Shown: in pieces, positions 27,545-37,121 of the stretch
Layout: each line of letters starts with the position of its first letter
How positions within the stretch are numbered: the stretch's first letter is position 1
DNA from: Rhodobacterales bacterium
GTDB taxonomy: Bacteria > Pseudomonadota > Alphaproteobacteria > Rhodobacterales > Rhodobacteraceae
DNA length: 64,000 nt
Direction of reading: 5' to 3'
Assembly: GCA_021155205.1 (NCBI GenBank)
Contig: JAJNPS010000021.1
Span: 186,001-250,000, forward strand
Notes under the pieces: model-generated
Databases searched by the model: none
Seen by the model: only the letters and a program-made list of their open reading frames with translations
Told to the model about the DNA's origin: nothing
Made by a program: the position numbers and the translations under genes

Positions 27545-29755
27545 CTATTTCAGCCGGAGCGCGTTCAGGGACACAGTGATCGACGACAGCGACATCGCCA
27601 GTGCCGCCGCAAGCGGCGTCGCCATGCCCGCCAGCGCCAGCGGCACCGCGATCACATTGTAGCCGCCCGAGATCACGAAGTTCTCGATGATGCGACGTCG
27701 CGCCAGCCGACTGATGCGCAGGGCATCGGCGACCGGGGCCATGCTGGACCCCAGCAGCACGATGTCGGATGCGACCCGCGCGGCATCCAGCGCCGTCGCG
27801 GGGCTGATCGAGACATGTGCCGCGGCAAGCGCCGCCGTGTCGTTCAATCCGTCCCCGACCATCAACACCTTGCGCCCGGCTTGCGTCAAACCCTGCACCA
27901 GCGCCGACTTTTCGGCGGGCAAGGCATTGGCCGTCCAGGTTCCGATGCCCAGCCGTCCCGCAAGACGGCCAACCGAACCCTCGACATCGCCCGAGATGAG
28001 GCGAACGTCTTGCCCCATGGCCTGAAAGCTCGCCATGGCTTCGGCGACCCCGGGGCGAAGGCGGTCCTCAAAGGCGAAGGCCCGCGTCTGTGATCCGGCC
28101 CGCAGATAGGTTGCCGTCACGTCCAGCGGCGCCGCGCCACACCAGTCGGCACGCCCCAGGCGAACCTCGTCGCCGTGCCAGATGCCCTTGATGCCATAGC
28201 CCGGACTCTCTTGCAGGCCGGTGATCGGTTCCGGCGCAATGCCAAGGTCGGCGGCCTTTCGCGCCAGAGCCGCGGCCAGCGGATGCGACGATGCGGCGGC
28301 CAGTCCAGCGGCCAGCCCCACGGCCCAGTCCGGATGGGCCGCGAAATCCACCGGCTCCGGTGTGCCCATGGTCAGGGTGCCGGTCTTGTCCAGCACCACG
28401 GTATCGACCTCGGCCAGCCGCTCCAGCGCGGTGCCGTCCTTGATCAGCAGCCCCTTGCGAAACAGCCGCCCGCTGGCCGAGGTGACAACGGCAGGCACCG
28501 CCAGCCCCAGCGCGCAGGGGCAGGTTATGATCAGGACGGCGGCAGAGATGTTGATGGCAAAGCGCACATCGCCGCCGGTCTTCCACATCCAGAACCCGAA
28601 GGCGCCGAACGACAAGAGATGCACCATTGGCGAATACCAGCGCGCCGCCCGTTCGGCCAGGGACGTATAGCGGGTACGCGCAGTTTCCGCGACGCCGACA
28701 AGGTCGGCCATCCGGTGCAACGAGCTGTCCTTGCCCGCCGCCGTCACCCGCAGCAGCAGGGGGCCGGTCAGGTTGACCTCGCCCGCCGACACGGGCGTCC
28801 CGGGGCCTGCAAACACCGGCAGGCTTTCCCCCGTCAGCAACGATCGGTCCAGTTCCGACGACCCCGCGGTCACGACCCCGTCCACCGGCATCCGGGCACC
28901 GGGCCGCACCCTCACCAGATCGCCCGCGACGACCTCGGCGATCGGGCGCACGATCTCGGCCCCATCCACCAGCACCATGGCACGCGGAACTTCCAGCGCG
29001 GCCAGTTCTTCGGCTGCGGACCGGGCGATGGCGCGCGCGCGGTGGTCGAGATACCTGCCCAGCAGAAGGAAAAAGCACAGCATGACAGCCGCATCGAAAT
29101 AGGCCTGGTGCCCGCCCTCGATCGTCTCGTAGAGCGAGATCGAGGTTGCCAGGACCAGTGCCAGCGAAATCGGCACATCCATGCCCAACCGCCCGGCCCG
29201 CAGGCTGCGCCAGGCCGCGCGAAAGAACGGCTGGCCGGAAAAGATCACCGTCGGAACGGCGATCAACGCGGAAATCCAGTGAAACAGATCGCGTGTCGCG
29301 CCATCGGCCCCCGACCACACCGCGACCGACAAAAGCATGATGTTCATCATCGAAAAGAACGCCACGCCCAACCACATCAACAAATCGCGCCCCTGACGGT
29401 CGGTATCGGTTGCCGACAACAGGCCCGCGTCCAGCTCATGCGCCTCGTACCCTGCGCGGGCCAGTTCGCCGATCAACGTGACGGCGGTCACGTCGGGTGC
29501 GGCGCTGACGGACACGCGCTTCAAGGTCAAGTTGACGCGTGCCGACCGCACCCCCGGCATCGCCGTCAGCGCATGTTCCACAGTCGAGATGCAGGTCGCG
29601 CAATGCACTGCCGGCAACGTCAGGATGATCCCCTGATCGACCGGGCCAGCGCGTCCCGCCACATCCTGCGCCGCCGGGGAAAGCGCGCAGTCCGGGCAGC
29701 CGCCCGAACTTGCATGCTCGAAACTGCCGGTCGGAACCGGATTTGCGATGGTCAT
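27545..29755 (-). CDS. ccoI: Copper-exporting P1B-type ATPase CcoI
   Basis: A 736-residue P-type ATPase needed for copper supply to the cbb3 oxidase. The N-terminal heavy-metal domain carries CATC (Cys52, Cys55), and a second pair CPDC (Cys20, Cys23) lies before it. Membrane helices surround the CPC transport motif (412-414). LTGES-type actuator sequence is near 308, the phosphorylation motif DKTGT is at 456-460, and MVGDGLNDTAAL lies near the end. It starts 3 bp after ccoH and ends 8 bp before ccoS, matching the standard ccoGHIS order. Confidence 0.96.
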   Translation of the reverse strand: MTIANPVPTGSFEHASSGGCPDCALSPAAQDVAGRAGPVDQGIILTLPAVHCATCISTVEHALTAMPGVRSARVNLTLKRVSVSAAPDVTAVTLIGELARAGYEAHELDAGLLSATDTDRQGRDLLMWLGVAFFSMMNIMLLSVAVWSGADGATRDLFHWISALIAVPTVIFSGQPFFRAAWRSLRAGRLGMDVPISLALVLATSISLYETIEGGHQAYFDAAVMLCFFLLLGRYLDHRARAIARSAAEELAALEVPRAMVLVDGAEIVRPIAEVVAGDLVRVRPGARMPVDGVVTAGSSELDRSLLTGESLPVFAGPGTPVSAGEVNLTGPLLLRVTAAGKDSSLHRMADLVGVAETARTRYTSLAERAARWYSPMVHLLSFGAFGFWMWKTGGDVRFAINISAAVLIITCPCALGLAVPAVVTSASGRLFRKGLLIKDGTALERLAEVDTVVLDKTGTLTMGTPEPVDFAAHPDWAVGLAAGLAAASSHPLAAALARKAADLGIAPEPITGLQESPGYGIKGIWHGDEVRLGRADWCGAAPLDVTATYLRAGSQTRAFAFEDRLRPGVAEAMASFQAMGQDVRLISGDVEGSVGRLAGRLGIGTWTANALPAEKSALVQGLTQAGRKVLMVGDGLNDTAALAAAHVSISPATALDAARVASDIVLLGSSMAPVADALRISRLARRRIIENFVISGGYNVIAVPLALAGMATPLAAALAMSLSSITVSLNALRLK

Positions 29756-29758
29756 GTC

Positions 29759-30217
29759 CTAGCCCCTGACCATCAGGTCGCGGCGCTGGCGGAACAGGGT
29801 CCCGTCCGCAGCATGGGCCTCGATCTGCATCATCCATTTGCCGGGGCGCAGCGCCGTCATGGCGACATAGGCGCCGTGCCGATAGGAAAAAGCCGGGAAC
29901 TGGTCATCCGCAGCCTCGGTCGGGCGGCCTACCAGCACCTTCAGGTCCGCAACGCTGACGGGTCGGCCAGCAGCATCGGCAAAGGCCAGCGACAGTTCCT
30001 GCCGGTCCGGGTCATAGGTGGACACAAGCGTCCAGCCAAGCGCCTGCTGTGCTGCGCGTTCGCGGTCGAAATCCTGGCTCGCGACATAGGAATTCGCGAC
30101 CTCCAGCCCCGGAAAGGTGCTGACCGCCTTGTAGGCCAGCATGACATTCACGCCGATGATGACGGCAAAGGCCGACACGGTGATGGCAAGAACATGGGTG
30201 CCGGTCAGTTCGCGCAT
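29759..30217 (-). CDS. ccoH: cbb3 oxidase assembly protein CcoH (FixH)
   Basis: A 152-residue protein with one membrane helix near the N-terminus (about 8-30, HVLAITVSAFAVIIGVNVML) and a periplasmic FixH domain: VANSYVASQDFDRER, LVGRPTEAADDQ and the C-terminal LRPGKWMMQIEAHAADG. CcoH stays associated with the assembled oxidase in related species. ATG 30217 is one base after the ccoG stop. Confidence 0.95.
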   Translation of the reverse strand: MRELTGTHVLAITVSAFAVIIGVNVMLAYKAVSTFPGLEVANSYVASQDFDRERAAQQALGWTLVSTYDPDRQELSLAFADAAGRPVSVADLKVLVGRPTEAADDQFPAFSYRHGAYVAMTALRPGKWMMQIEAHAADGTLFRQRRDLMVRG

Positions 30218-30218
30218 C

Positions 30219-31658
30219 TCAGCCGTCCTTTCCATAAAAGACCGTGTCGTAGGAAACACGGGCGGGATTGGGGATGTCGGCGCCCAAGGGTCCGGTATCG
30301 CTGATCCACAGGCGCAGGCTCGTGCGTTCGACCGATGCCGCCAGCGACCCGGCGGGGGCGGCCACGAACAGCCGCACTGTCCTGGTCTCGTTGGCGGGCA
30401 CCTGCACCGCCAGATCGGTCTGGCCATCCATCGAAAGCACAAACGGCACATCTGCACTTGCGCCAAGAACAAACACGTGATCCTCGCCGAACTTGTTGCG
30501 CAGCCGCAGGTCATAGATGTTGCGGATCGACCCGTCCGACAGCATCACGTATTGCGGATTGCGCACCGGCGAGACGTTGACATCAAATTCGGACCGAAGG
30601 AACAAGGCCACCACCAGCGCGATCCCGACGCCGCCCCAAAGCGTTGTGTACAGGATCGTGCGCGGGCGGAAGAGGTGCGTCCACACCGACTTTACCGGCT
30701 GGCCCGCGCGTTCGGCTTTCTCGTCCGTCAGGGCCAGATAGCCGATCAGGTTCCGGGGCTTGCCGATCCTGTCCATCACGTCGTTGCAGGCGTCGATGCA
30801 CAGGCCGCAGGTGATGCAGGCAAGCTGCTGGCCGTCCCTGATGTCGATGCCCATCGGGCAGACATTGGCGCAGGCCATGCAGTCGATGCAGTCGCCATTG
30901 CCCGCGACATCCTGCTTGCCGCGCGGCTCGCCCCGCCAGGACCGATAGCCGATGGTCAGGGTGTCCTCGTCCATCATCGCGGCCTGGATGCGCGGCCAGG
31001 GGCAGGCATAGATGCAGATCTGCTCACGCGCAAAGCCGCCGAACAGGAACGTCGTCGCCGTCAGGATCGCCATGGTGACATAGGCGATGGGCGCTGCGGT
31101 CCCGTTGATCAGGGCGAAAAACAGTGTCGGGGCATCGGTGAAGTAGAACACCCAGGCCCCCCCGGTCCCCAGACCGATCAGCGCCCAGACCGTCCACTTG
31201 ATTGCGCGCTTGACCATTTTCTCGCGGTCCCACCGCTGGCGATGCAGCCGGACGCGGGCGTTGCGGTCGCCTTCGACCCAGCGCTCGACCAGGATGAAAA
31301 GGTCGGTCCAGACCGTCTGCGGGCAGGCATAGCCGCACCAGACCCGCCCCGCCGCCGAGGTGAAGAGGAACAGGCCAAGGCCCGCCATGATCAGAAGACC
31401 CGCGATGAAATAGAATTCATGCGGCCAGATTTCGATCATGAAGAAAAAGAACCGACGATGCGCCAGATCGACCAGCACCGCCTGGTCCGGCAGGTTCGGC
31501 CCACGGTCCCAGCGCAGCCAGGGCGTGATGTAGTAGATGCCCAGCAACGCCGCCATCAATCCCCATTTCAGCGTGCGGAACCGCCCCCGGACACGGCGCG
31601 GAAAGACCGGCTCGCGCGCGGCGTATAGGCTGGGTGGCTGGGTGTCGGGGACGGTCAC
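30219..31658 (-). CDS. ccoG: Cytochrome c oxidase accessory protein CcoG (RdxB/FixG)
   Basis: About 479 residues, an inner-membrane 4Fe-4S protein that reduces copper for oxidase assembly. Membrane segments alternate with GYACPQTVWTD and CIYACPWPRIQ, and the ferredoxin part is CIDCMACANVCPMGIDIR followed by CITCGLCIDACND, giving two cluster sites. A periplasmic C-terminal Ig-like domain follows. I chose the GTG at 31658, which has GGAG 8 bases upstream and gives the family-type start TVPDTQPPSLYAAREPVF; a longer reading would run into the FNR box. The box at 31741 lies 83 bp upstream. Confidence 0.93.
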   Translation of the reverse strand: MTVPDTQPPSLYAAREPVFPRRVRGRFRTLKWGLMAALLGIYYITPWLRWDRGPNLPDQAVLVDLAHRRFFFFMIEIWPHEFYFIAGLLIMAGLGLFLFTSAAGRVWCGYACPQTVWTDLFILVERWVEGDRNARVRLHRQRWDREKMVKRAIKWTVWALIGLGTGGAWVFYFTDAPTLFFALINGTAAPIAYVTMAILTATTFLFGGFAREQICIYACPWPRIQAAMMDEDTLTIGYRSWRGEPRGKQDVAGNGDCIDCMACANVCPMGIDIRDGQQLACITCGLCIDACNDVMDRIGKPRNLIGYLALTDEKAERAGQPVKSVWTHLFRPRTILYTTLWGGVGIALVVALFLRSEFDVNVSPVRNPQYVMLSDGSIRNIYDLRLRNKFGEDHVFVLGASADVPFVLSMDGQTDLAVQVPANETRTVRLFVAAPAGSLAASVERTSLRLWISDTGPLGADIPNPARVSYDTVFYGKDG

Positions 31659-31740
31659 GCAAAGGGCTCCACAAACAGCGCGGCGCAAAGGGCCCGGACC
31701 GCTGGCCCGTGTCAGATAGCCGCCGGGCGGCATCGGCACC

Positions 31741-31754
31741 TTGATGTGAATCAA
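31741..31754. promoter_or_regulatory. FNR/FnrL box upstream of ccoGHIS
   Basis: TTGATGTGAATCAA matches the FNR consensus TTGAT-N4-ATCAA at every fixed position. It lies between ccoP (ends at 31764) and ccoG (start at 31658), 83 bp from the ccoG start. Low-oxygen activation by FnrL is the expected role. Confidence 0.9.
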
Positions 31755-31763
31755 GCGGCGCGG

Positions 31764-32657
31764 CTATTCCACCGGGGGGTCCTCGCCGCCGCCAAGGCTG
31801 TGGACATAGGCCGCGACGGCACGGATCTCGGCCTCGGACAATCGGCCCGTCCAGGGCGGCATGACGCCGAACCGCGCGTTGTAGACCGTCTCGGTCAGGG
31901 TCTGGCGATCCCCGCCATAGAGCCAGATGGCATCCGTCAGGTTCGGTGCCCCCTGGCTGCGGTCGCCCGCGCCGGTATCGCCATGGCAGGCAGCGCAGTT
32001 TTCGGCAAAGACCGCAGCGCCTGCGGCAGCAAGCGTCGCATCATGGTCCTGGCCCGAGATTTTCAGCACATGCTCCACCACCTGCGCGATCTGTGCATCC
32101 TCCAGCAGCGCATCGGCCCCGAACTTCGGCATTTCGGAATAGCGGGCGTCGGGGTCAGCGGTGTTGCGGATGCCGTGACGGATGGTCAGATGGATGGATG
32201 CCATGTCCCCGCCCCACAGCCAGTCATTGTCCAGAAGATTGGGATAGCCCTTGCCCTGGACGCCGGCGGCGCCCGACCCGTGGCAGGTCGCGCAGTTGTT
32301 TCTGAAAACAGATGCCCCGGCCGGAATGGCAAAGGCATTCAGCGCCTTGTCCCTGGGGATCGACGCCAGATCGGCCGCGACCAGCGCCGCCTTGACCGGC
32401 GCGTTGGCTTCGTCAAACCGCGCGATCTCGCGCGCAACATCCTGCCGCAGGGTCGGCCCGATGACCCCTTGGGTCGCGCGCGACAACAGCGGCCAGGCCG
32501 GGTAGGCAATGGTATACCCCACGCCCCAGATGATCGTGATGTAGAACACCCAGACCCACCAGCGCGGCAGGGGATTGTTCAGCTCTTCGATGCCGTCCCA
32601 GACATGCCCGGTCGTCTCGACCTGGCGCGGCACCGGCTTTACACGTTTGGCGCACAT
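31764..32657 (-). CDS. ccoP: cbb3 oxidase diheme cytochrome c subunit CcoP
   Basis: A 297-residue subunit with an N-terminal membrane anchor (about 33-55, [18 protein letters not shown]) and two periplasmic cytochrome c domains, with heme motifs CATCH at 122-126 and CAACH at 221-225. Probable Met axial ligands are in SEMPKFG and VMPPWTG. It passes electrons towards CcoO and CcoN. It begins 3 bp after ccoQ. The segment [19 protein letters not shown] is the family N-terminus. Confidence 0.97.
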   Translation of the reverse strand: MCAKRVKPVPRQVETTGHVWDGIEELNNPLPRWWVWVFYITIIWGVGYTIAYPAWPLLSRATQGVIGPTLRQDVAREIARFDEANAPVKAALVAADLASIPRDKALNAFAIPAGASVFRNNCATCHGSGAAGVQGKGYPNLLDNDWLWGGDMASIHLTIRHGIRNTADPDARYSEMPKFGADALLEDAQIAQVVEHVLKISGQDHDATLAAAGAAVFAENCAACHGDTGAGDRSQGAPNLTDAIWLYGGDRQTLTETVYNARFGVMPPWTGRLSEAEIRAVAAYVHSLGGGEDPPVE

Positions 32658-32660
32658 GGC

Positions 32661-32873
32661 TCACGCCTCCTTCGCGGGCTGCGGGACAGGGGATCGGGGC
32701 GGGGCAGCGGCGGGCGGGCGCTGATCATGGCGAAAGATCGACCGCGCGATCGCATCGTGGACGGGTCTTGCGCCTGGCCGGAACGCCCAGAACAGCACGC
32801 CGACAAAGAACAGAAACAGCAGCAGCAAGGCCCAGCTGTCGGCAAAGGTGCGCATCAGGCTATAGGTGTCCAT
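32661..32873 (-). CDS. ccoQ: cbb3 oxidase small subunit CcoQ
   Basis: A 70-residue single-span membrane protein: MDTYSLMRTFADSW, a helix (about 15-32) and FWAFRPGARPVHDAI, then a Pro/Ala-rich tail. CcoQ helps stabilise CcoP in the complex. It starts 10 bp after ccoO and ends 3 bp before ccoP. Confidence 0.95.
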   Translation of the reverse strand: MDTYSLMRTFADSWALLLLFLFFVGVLFWAFRPGARPVHDAIARSIFRHDQRPPAAAPPRSPVPQPAKEA

Positions 32874-32883
32874 GAGGCCCCCG

Positions 32884-33609
32884 TTACCGCGTCGGGTCCG
32901 GCACAAAGGTCGAAAAGTCGACCATCGTGCCAAGAACCTGCATATAGGCGATCAGCGCGTCCATTTCGGTCAATTCGGGCTGACCGTCAAAGTTTGCCAC
33001 CGTGACCTTGGAATAACGCTCCAGCAGCCCCGAGGTGTCGCTGTTCGGATCGGCCTGCGCCGCGAAATCCGCCCGTGCCGCCGCGATCATCTCGGGGCTG
33101 TAGGGCACCCCGACCAGGGCATGCGTGGACATGATGTCCGCGATGTACTGGCCGTTGATGGCGGTGCGCAGAAGAAAGCCGTACTTCGGCATCACCGATT
33201 CCGGCACCACCTCCTGCGGATTGGTGAAGTGATCGACATGCCAGGCGTCGGAATACTTGCCGCCCACCCGTGCAAGGTCCGGTCCGGTCCGCTTGGACCC
33301 CCACTGGAACGGGTGGTCATACATCGATTCTGCCGCCAGCGAGTACTGCCCGTACCTCTCCACCTCGTCGCGCATGGGCCTGATCATCTGGCTGTGGCAG
33401 CCATAGCAGCCCTCGCGGATGTAGATGTCGCGCCCCGCCAGTTCCAGCGGCGTGTAGGGGCGCACGCCATCGACCTTTTCGATGGTGTTCTGGATGTAGA
33501 ACAAGGGCGCGATCTGCACGATGCCGCCGATCGAGACGACCACAAGGCTTAGCACCAGCAAAAGCGTCGCATGGGTCTCGATCTTCTTGTGTCTGTCAAG
33601 AAATGCCAT
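32884..33609 (-). CDS. ccoO: cbb3 oxidase monoheme cytochrome c subunit CcoO
   Basis: A 241-residue subunit with an N-terminal membrane anchor (about 15-36) and the heme-binding motif CYGCH at 68-72, followed by [15 protein letters not shown] and [20 protein letters not shown], which are invariant in CcoO. The Met ligand is likely in ESVMPKYG. It starts 17 bp after ccoN. Confidence 0.97.
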   Translation of the reverse strand: MAFLDRHKKIETHATLLLVLSLVVVSIGGIVQIAPLFYIQNTIEKVDGVRPYTPLELAGRDIYIREGCYGCHSQMIRPMRDEVERYGQYSLAAESMYDHPFQWGSKRTGPDLARVGGKYSDAWHVDHFTNPQEVVPESVMPKYGFLLRTAINGQYIADIMSTHALVGVPYSPEMIAAARADFAAQADPNSDTSGLLERYSKVTVANFDGQPELTEMDALIAYMQVLGTMVDFSTFVPDPTR

Positions 33610-33626
33610 TTCCCTGCCCCTTCTTG

Positions 33627-35228
33627 CTATTGCGCGGGAACGGCGTTGTTCGCGTCGACCGCAGCCCTGGCAGGCTGCGCGCGTACCGTCATCCAAAGGT
33701 TCCAGGCCATCATCAGCCCGCCGGTCAGGTACATCACCCCGCCAAGACCGCGCACCACATACATCGGGAACTTGGCGGCGACGGTGTCGGCAAAGGCATT
33801 GACGAGGAATCCGTTGGCATCGACCTCGCGCCACATCAGGCCTTCCATGATGCCCGACACCCACATGGCGCTGGCGTAAAGAACGATGCCGATGGTGGCC
33901 AACCAGAAGTGCCAGTTGACCAGCCTCAGGCTGTATAGTCCGTTGCGGTTCCACAGCCGCGGCGTCAGAAAGTACAGGACGCCAAAGGTGATCATGCCGT
34001 TCCAGCCCAGCGCCCCGGAATGGACATGGCCGATCGTCCAGTCGGTATAGTGCGACAGGCTGTTGACGGCCTTGATCGACATCACCGGACCTTCGAAGGT
34101 GCTCATCCCGTAGAATCCGATGGACACGACCATCATGCGCAGGATCGGATCGGTCCGCAGCTTGTCCCAGGCCCCCGACAGCGTCATCAGGCCATTGATC
34201 ATGCCACCCCAGGACGGCATCCAGAGGATCACCGAAAACACCATGCCCAGGGTCGAAGCCCATTCCGGCAGCGCCGTGTAGTGCAGGTGATGCGGCCCTG
34301 CCCAGATATACAGAAAGATCAGTGACCAGAAGTGGATGATCGACAGCTTGTAGCTGTAGATCGGTCGCTCGGCCTGCTTGGGGACAAAATAGTACATCAT
34401 CCCCAGAAACCCGGCCGTCAGGAAGAACCCGACCGCGTTGTGGCCGTACCACCACTGCGTCATCGCATCCTGCACGCCGGCGAACAGCGGCACCGACTGC
34501 GACGACAGGATCGACACCGGGATCGCCAGATTGTTGACGATATGCAGCATCGCCACCGTGATGATCATCGACAAGAGGAACCAGTTTGCGACGTAGATAT
34601 GCGGCTCGCGGCGCTTCCACAGCGTGCCGACAAAGACCAGAAGGAACGCCACCCAGACGACCGCGATCCAGATGTCGATGTACCACACGGTTTCAGCATA
34701 TTCCTTGCCCTGTGTACCGCCGAGGACATAGGAGGTCGCGGCCAGCACGATCATCAGCTGCCAGCCCCAGAACACGAACCAGCCCAGATTGCCGCCCCAG
34801 AGGCGCGTCGCACAGGTGCGCTGGACGATGTAGAAAGACGACATGATCAGCGCGTTGCCGCCAAAGGCAAAGATGACCGCGGATGTATGCAGCGGCCGCA
34901 GACGGCCAAAGTTCAGGATGCCCATCGCCTCGATGTTCAATGCGGGAAAGGCAAGCTGGAACGCGATGACGACGCCGACCAGAAATCCCACAATGCCCCA
35001 GAACACGGTGGCAATGACACCTGCCCGCACCACGCCATCCATGTATTCGTTTGCAGGATGCAGCTTCGGCTCGTCCGCGGTGCGCAGGGCCCAGACAAAC
35101 GCCGCCGCCGCCGCCAGCATCACCACCAGCGCATTGACCGTATAGGCGGGATCACGCCCGAAATTGGCGGCAACCGCAGCCACGACCGCAATCACCCCAA
35201 AGATGATCGGTTTCAGGTAATCCCACAT
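33627..35228 (-). CDS. ccoN: cbb3 cytochrome c oxidase catalytic subunit CcoN
   Basis: A 533-residue heme-copper oxidase subunit I of the C family, with about 12-14 membrane helices. Heme and CuB ligand regions are readable: [16 protein letters not shown] (low-spin heme His), [19 protein letters not shown] with the cross-linked His/Tyr region, [17 protein letters not shown] (CuB His pair) and [18 protein letters not shown] (heme His pair). It reduces oxygen to water at low oxygen tension. First gene of ccoNOQP; an FNR-type box lies about 98 bp upstream. Confidence 0.98.
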   Translation of the reverse strand: MWDYLKPIIFGVIAVVAAVAANFGRDPAYTVNALVVMLAAAAAFVWALRTADEPKLHPANEYMDGVVRAGVIATVFWGIVGFLVGVVIAFQLAFPALNIEAMGILNFGRLRPLHTSAVIFAFGGNALIMSSFYIVQRTCATRLWGGNLGWFVFWGWQLMIVLAATSYVLGGTQGKEYAETVWYIDIWIAVVWVAFLLVFVGTLWKRREPHIYVANWFLLSMIITVAMLHIVNNLAIPVSILSSQSVPLFAGVQDAMTQWWYGHNAVGFFLTAGFLGMMYYFVPKQAERPIYSYKLSIIHFWSLIFLYIWAGPHHLHYTALPEWASTLGMVFSVILWMPSWGGMINGLMTLSGAWDKLRTDPILRMMVVSIGFYGMSTFEGPVMSIKAVNSLSHYTDWTIGHVHSGALGWNGMITFGVLYFLTPRLWNRNGLYSLRLVNWHFWLATIGIVLYASAMWVSGIMEGLMWREVDANGFLVNAFADTVAAKFPMYVVRGLGGVMYLTGGLMMAWNLWMTVRAQPARAAVDANNAVPAQ

Positions 35229-35325
35229 CTCTTGTTCCCTCGTCCTCGTGTCCAGATCAGGCGGGCGGCGCCGGTCCGGAACTTTTCGACACTTGCGGGG
35301 TTGCCATGGGTACGGCGGCGCCGCC

Positions 35326-35339
35326 TTGATCTAGGTCAA
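35326..35339. promoter_or_regulatory. FNR/FnrL box between ccoN and the universal stress gene
   Basis: TTGATCTAGGTCAA differs from TTGAT-N4-ATCAA at one position (G for A). It lies 98 bp from the ccoN start and 86 bp from the divergent universal stress gene, so it could serve either or both. Confidence 0.82.
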
Positions 35340-35424
35340 GGTCAAGTCGCCCTGGATCTGATCCAATCTTGCTGATCCGCAGGTTGTCGGCCTGTGGCCA
35401 AAGCCTGCAATCCGGGAGCCGCCC

Positions 35425-36270
35425 ATGGCCTACAAGACCCTGCTCAGCATCGCGACCTCGACGCGCCATCTTGATGCCACCGTGACGGCGGCGGCGGCGC
35501 TGGCGGTGAAGATGGATGCCCATCTTGACTTGCTGGCCCTGGGCGTCGACCGCACCCAGGTCGGCTATTCATATATCGGCGGGGGTGCCATTGCGCTGCC
35601 GATCGATACCGAGCGCGCCGAAGAGGACGCTCATGCCATCGCGGATGCCATCACAGCGGCGATCTCGGAACAGACGCCCACGCTGCGATGGTCCTGTGAA
35701 ACCGCAGTGTCGCAGATCGGTGCCCTGACCGACCTTGTGGCGCAGCGCGCGCGCTATGCCGATCTGGTGGTACTGGCGCAGCCCTTTGGCCCGAACCTCG
35801 GGCCCGAGACCGAGGCCGTGGTTGAGGCGGCGCTCTTCGAAGGCGCGGCCCCGGCTCTGGTCCTGCCGGACAACGGCAGGTTGGCCACCGAGCCAAAATC
35901 CGTCGTCATCGCGTGGAACCAAAGCCGCGAGGCGATGGCCAGCATCCGGCGCGCGTTACCCTTGCTGAAGGCCGCCGCAAAGGTTGACATCACGGTCATT
36001 GACCCGCCCGTCCACGGGCCCGAACGGTCAGACCCCGGCGGCCTGCTGTGCCAGATGCTGGTGCGTCACGGCGTCAAGGCCGAAGTGTCCGTGTTGGCCC
36101 GCAGCCTGCCGCGCGTGTCGGATGTCCTGTTGCGGCATGCCATGGACCAGAACGCCGACCTTCTGGTGATGGGCGCCTATGGCCATTCGCGCCTGCGCGA
36201 GGCGATCCTTGGCGGCGCGACGCGCGACATCCTCGACGGCGCAAAACTTCCAGTATTCATGGCCCATTAA
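35425..36270 (+). CDS. Tandem-domain universal stress protein (UspA family)
   Basis: A 281-residue cytosolic protein with two Usp-like halves. The N-terminal half (about 1-145) is divergent; the C-terminal half ends with the ATP-binding signature LLVMGAYGHSRLREAILGGATRDIL, matching G-x2-G-x9-G-S/T. GGGAG precedes the ATG. It is divergent from ccoN across a shared spacer with an FNR box, and converges with fnrL with only 9 bp between the two stops. Such Usp proteins are often induced under low oxygen or energy stress; that is an inference from its place here. Confidence 0.9.
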   Translation: MAYKTLLSIATSTRHLDATVTAAAALAVKMDAHLDLLALGVDRTQVGYSYIGGGAIALPIDTERAEEDAHAIADAITAAISEQTPTLRWSCETAVSQIGALTDLVAQRARYADLVVLAQPFGPNLGPETEAVVEAALFEGAAPALVLPDNGRLATEPKSVVIAWNQSREAMASIRRALPLLKAAAKVDITVIDPPVHGPERSDPGGLLCQMLVRHGVKAEVSVLARSLPRVSDVLLRHAMDQNADLLVMGAYGHSRLREAILGGATRDILDGAKLPVFMAH

Positions 36271-36279
36271 GACGCGGCG

Positions 36280-37026
36280 TCAGCGCCGGATCGCCCGCTC
36301 CGGGTCATCGCCAGCCGCATCCTGCAGTGCCTGCAGATCAGGGATCGTGACGCCCCGCTTGCCGACAAGCACGATCAGCCCGTCACGCTTCAGCGCGGAG
36401 ACCTGGCGGCTGACGGTTTCCAGCGTCAGGCCCAGATAGTCGGCCATGTCCTCGCGTGTCAGCGGCAGGTCGATCACCACTTTGCCGCGCGGCGGCCGTT
36501 CCTGCAAAACGGCCGCGCGACGCGCCAGGATCGCCACAAAACTGGCGATCCGCTCGCGCGCGGTCTTGCGCCCCAGGATCAGCATCCATTCCCGCGCCGC
36601 TTCCAGTTCGTCCAGCGTCATGTCCAAAAGGCGCGCCGCAACATGCGGGGTCCTGGCCATCATCGCCTCGAAGGGTTTCTTGCGAAAGCAGCACATCACC
36701 AGATCGGTCGCCGCCGTCACGTCATAGGCTGCCTGCGGTCGGCCCGGACGCCCGACAAAATCCGACGGCAGCAACAGGCCGACCATCTGCCGCCGACCGT
36801 CCTCCATCGTCTGGGTCAGGGTCGCGATGCCCGTGACCACACTGGCCACGAAATCCATCGCATCGCCCGACCAGATCACCGCCTGACCGGACTGAAAGCT
36901 GCGGTAATACTTCATCGCCTCCAGTTCGGCCAGTTCGTCGGTTTCGCAGCGCGCGCAGACTGCACGATGCCGGATCGGGCAGTCGTTGCAGCGTTGCGAT
37001 TGCGGCAGCTGGAATTGAAGTGCCAT
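36280..37026 (-). CDS. fnrL: FnrL-type oxygen-sensing transcriptional regulator
   Basis: A 248-residue Crp/Fnr regulator. The N-terminus has Cys13, Cys16, Cys24 and Cys27 and a central pair Cys112-Cys113, supplying ligands for an oxygen-labile 4Fe-4S cluster. A cyclic-nucleotide-binding-type fold follows, then the DNA-binding helix-turn-helix LTREDMADYLGLTLETVSRQ with the E-x2-SR recognition pattern of FNR proteins. It activates microaerobic genes by binding TTGAT-N4-ATCAA sites; three good sites of this type occur in the window. ATG 37026 has AGG 6 bases upstream. Confidence 0.95.
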   Translation of the reverse strand: MALQFQLPQSQRCNDCPIRHRAVCARCETDELAELEAMKYYRSFQSGQAVIWSGDAMDFVASVVTGIATLTQTMEDGRRQMVGLLLPSDFVGRPGRPQAAYDVTAATDLVMCCFRKKPFEAMMARTPHVAARLLDMTLDELEAAREWMLILGRKTARERIASFVAILARRAAVLQERPPRGKVVIDLPLTREDMADYLGLTLETVSRQVSALKRDGLIVLVGKRGVTIPDLQALQDAAGDDPERAIRR

Positions 37027-37040
37027 GCCGGACCTATGTT

Positions 37041-37054
37041 GTGATCAGCATCAG
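37041..37054. promoter_or_regulatory. Possible weak FNR-type site in front of fnrL
   Basis: GTGATCAGCATCAG matches the FNR consensus at 8 of 10 fixed positions. Its centre is only ~21 bp before the fnrL start codon, a position that would suit autorepression better than activation. Confidence 0.4.
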
Positions 37055-37121
37055 ATGGCGTGCCGGAGAGCTTCAGAGTACAGCCGTGGCAACAGCCATT
37101 GCAACAGGCCAGCCAAAAAAC

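Noticed and set aside
28175..30304. A 709-codon plus-strand frame opposite ccoI and ccoH
   Set aside because: Low-complexity His/Arg/Gln/Gly translation without motifs; the opposite strand codes CcoI with all P-type ATPase signatures.
32884..34686. An extended CcoO reading from 34686
   Set aside because: The first ~360 residues overlap ccoN in another frame; the ATG at 33609 gives the correct CcoO N-terminus.
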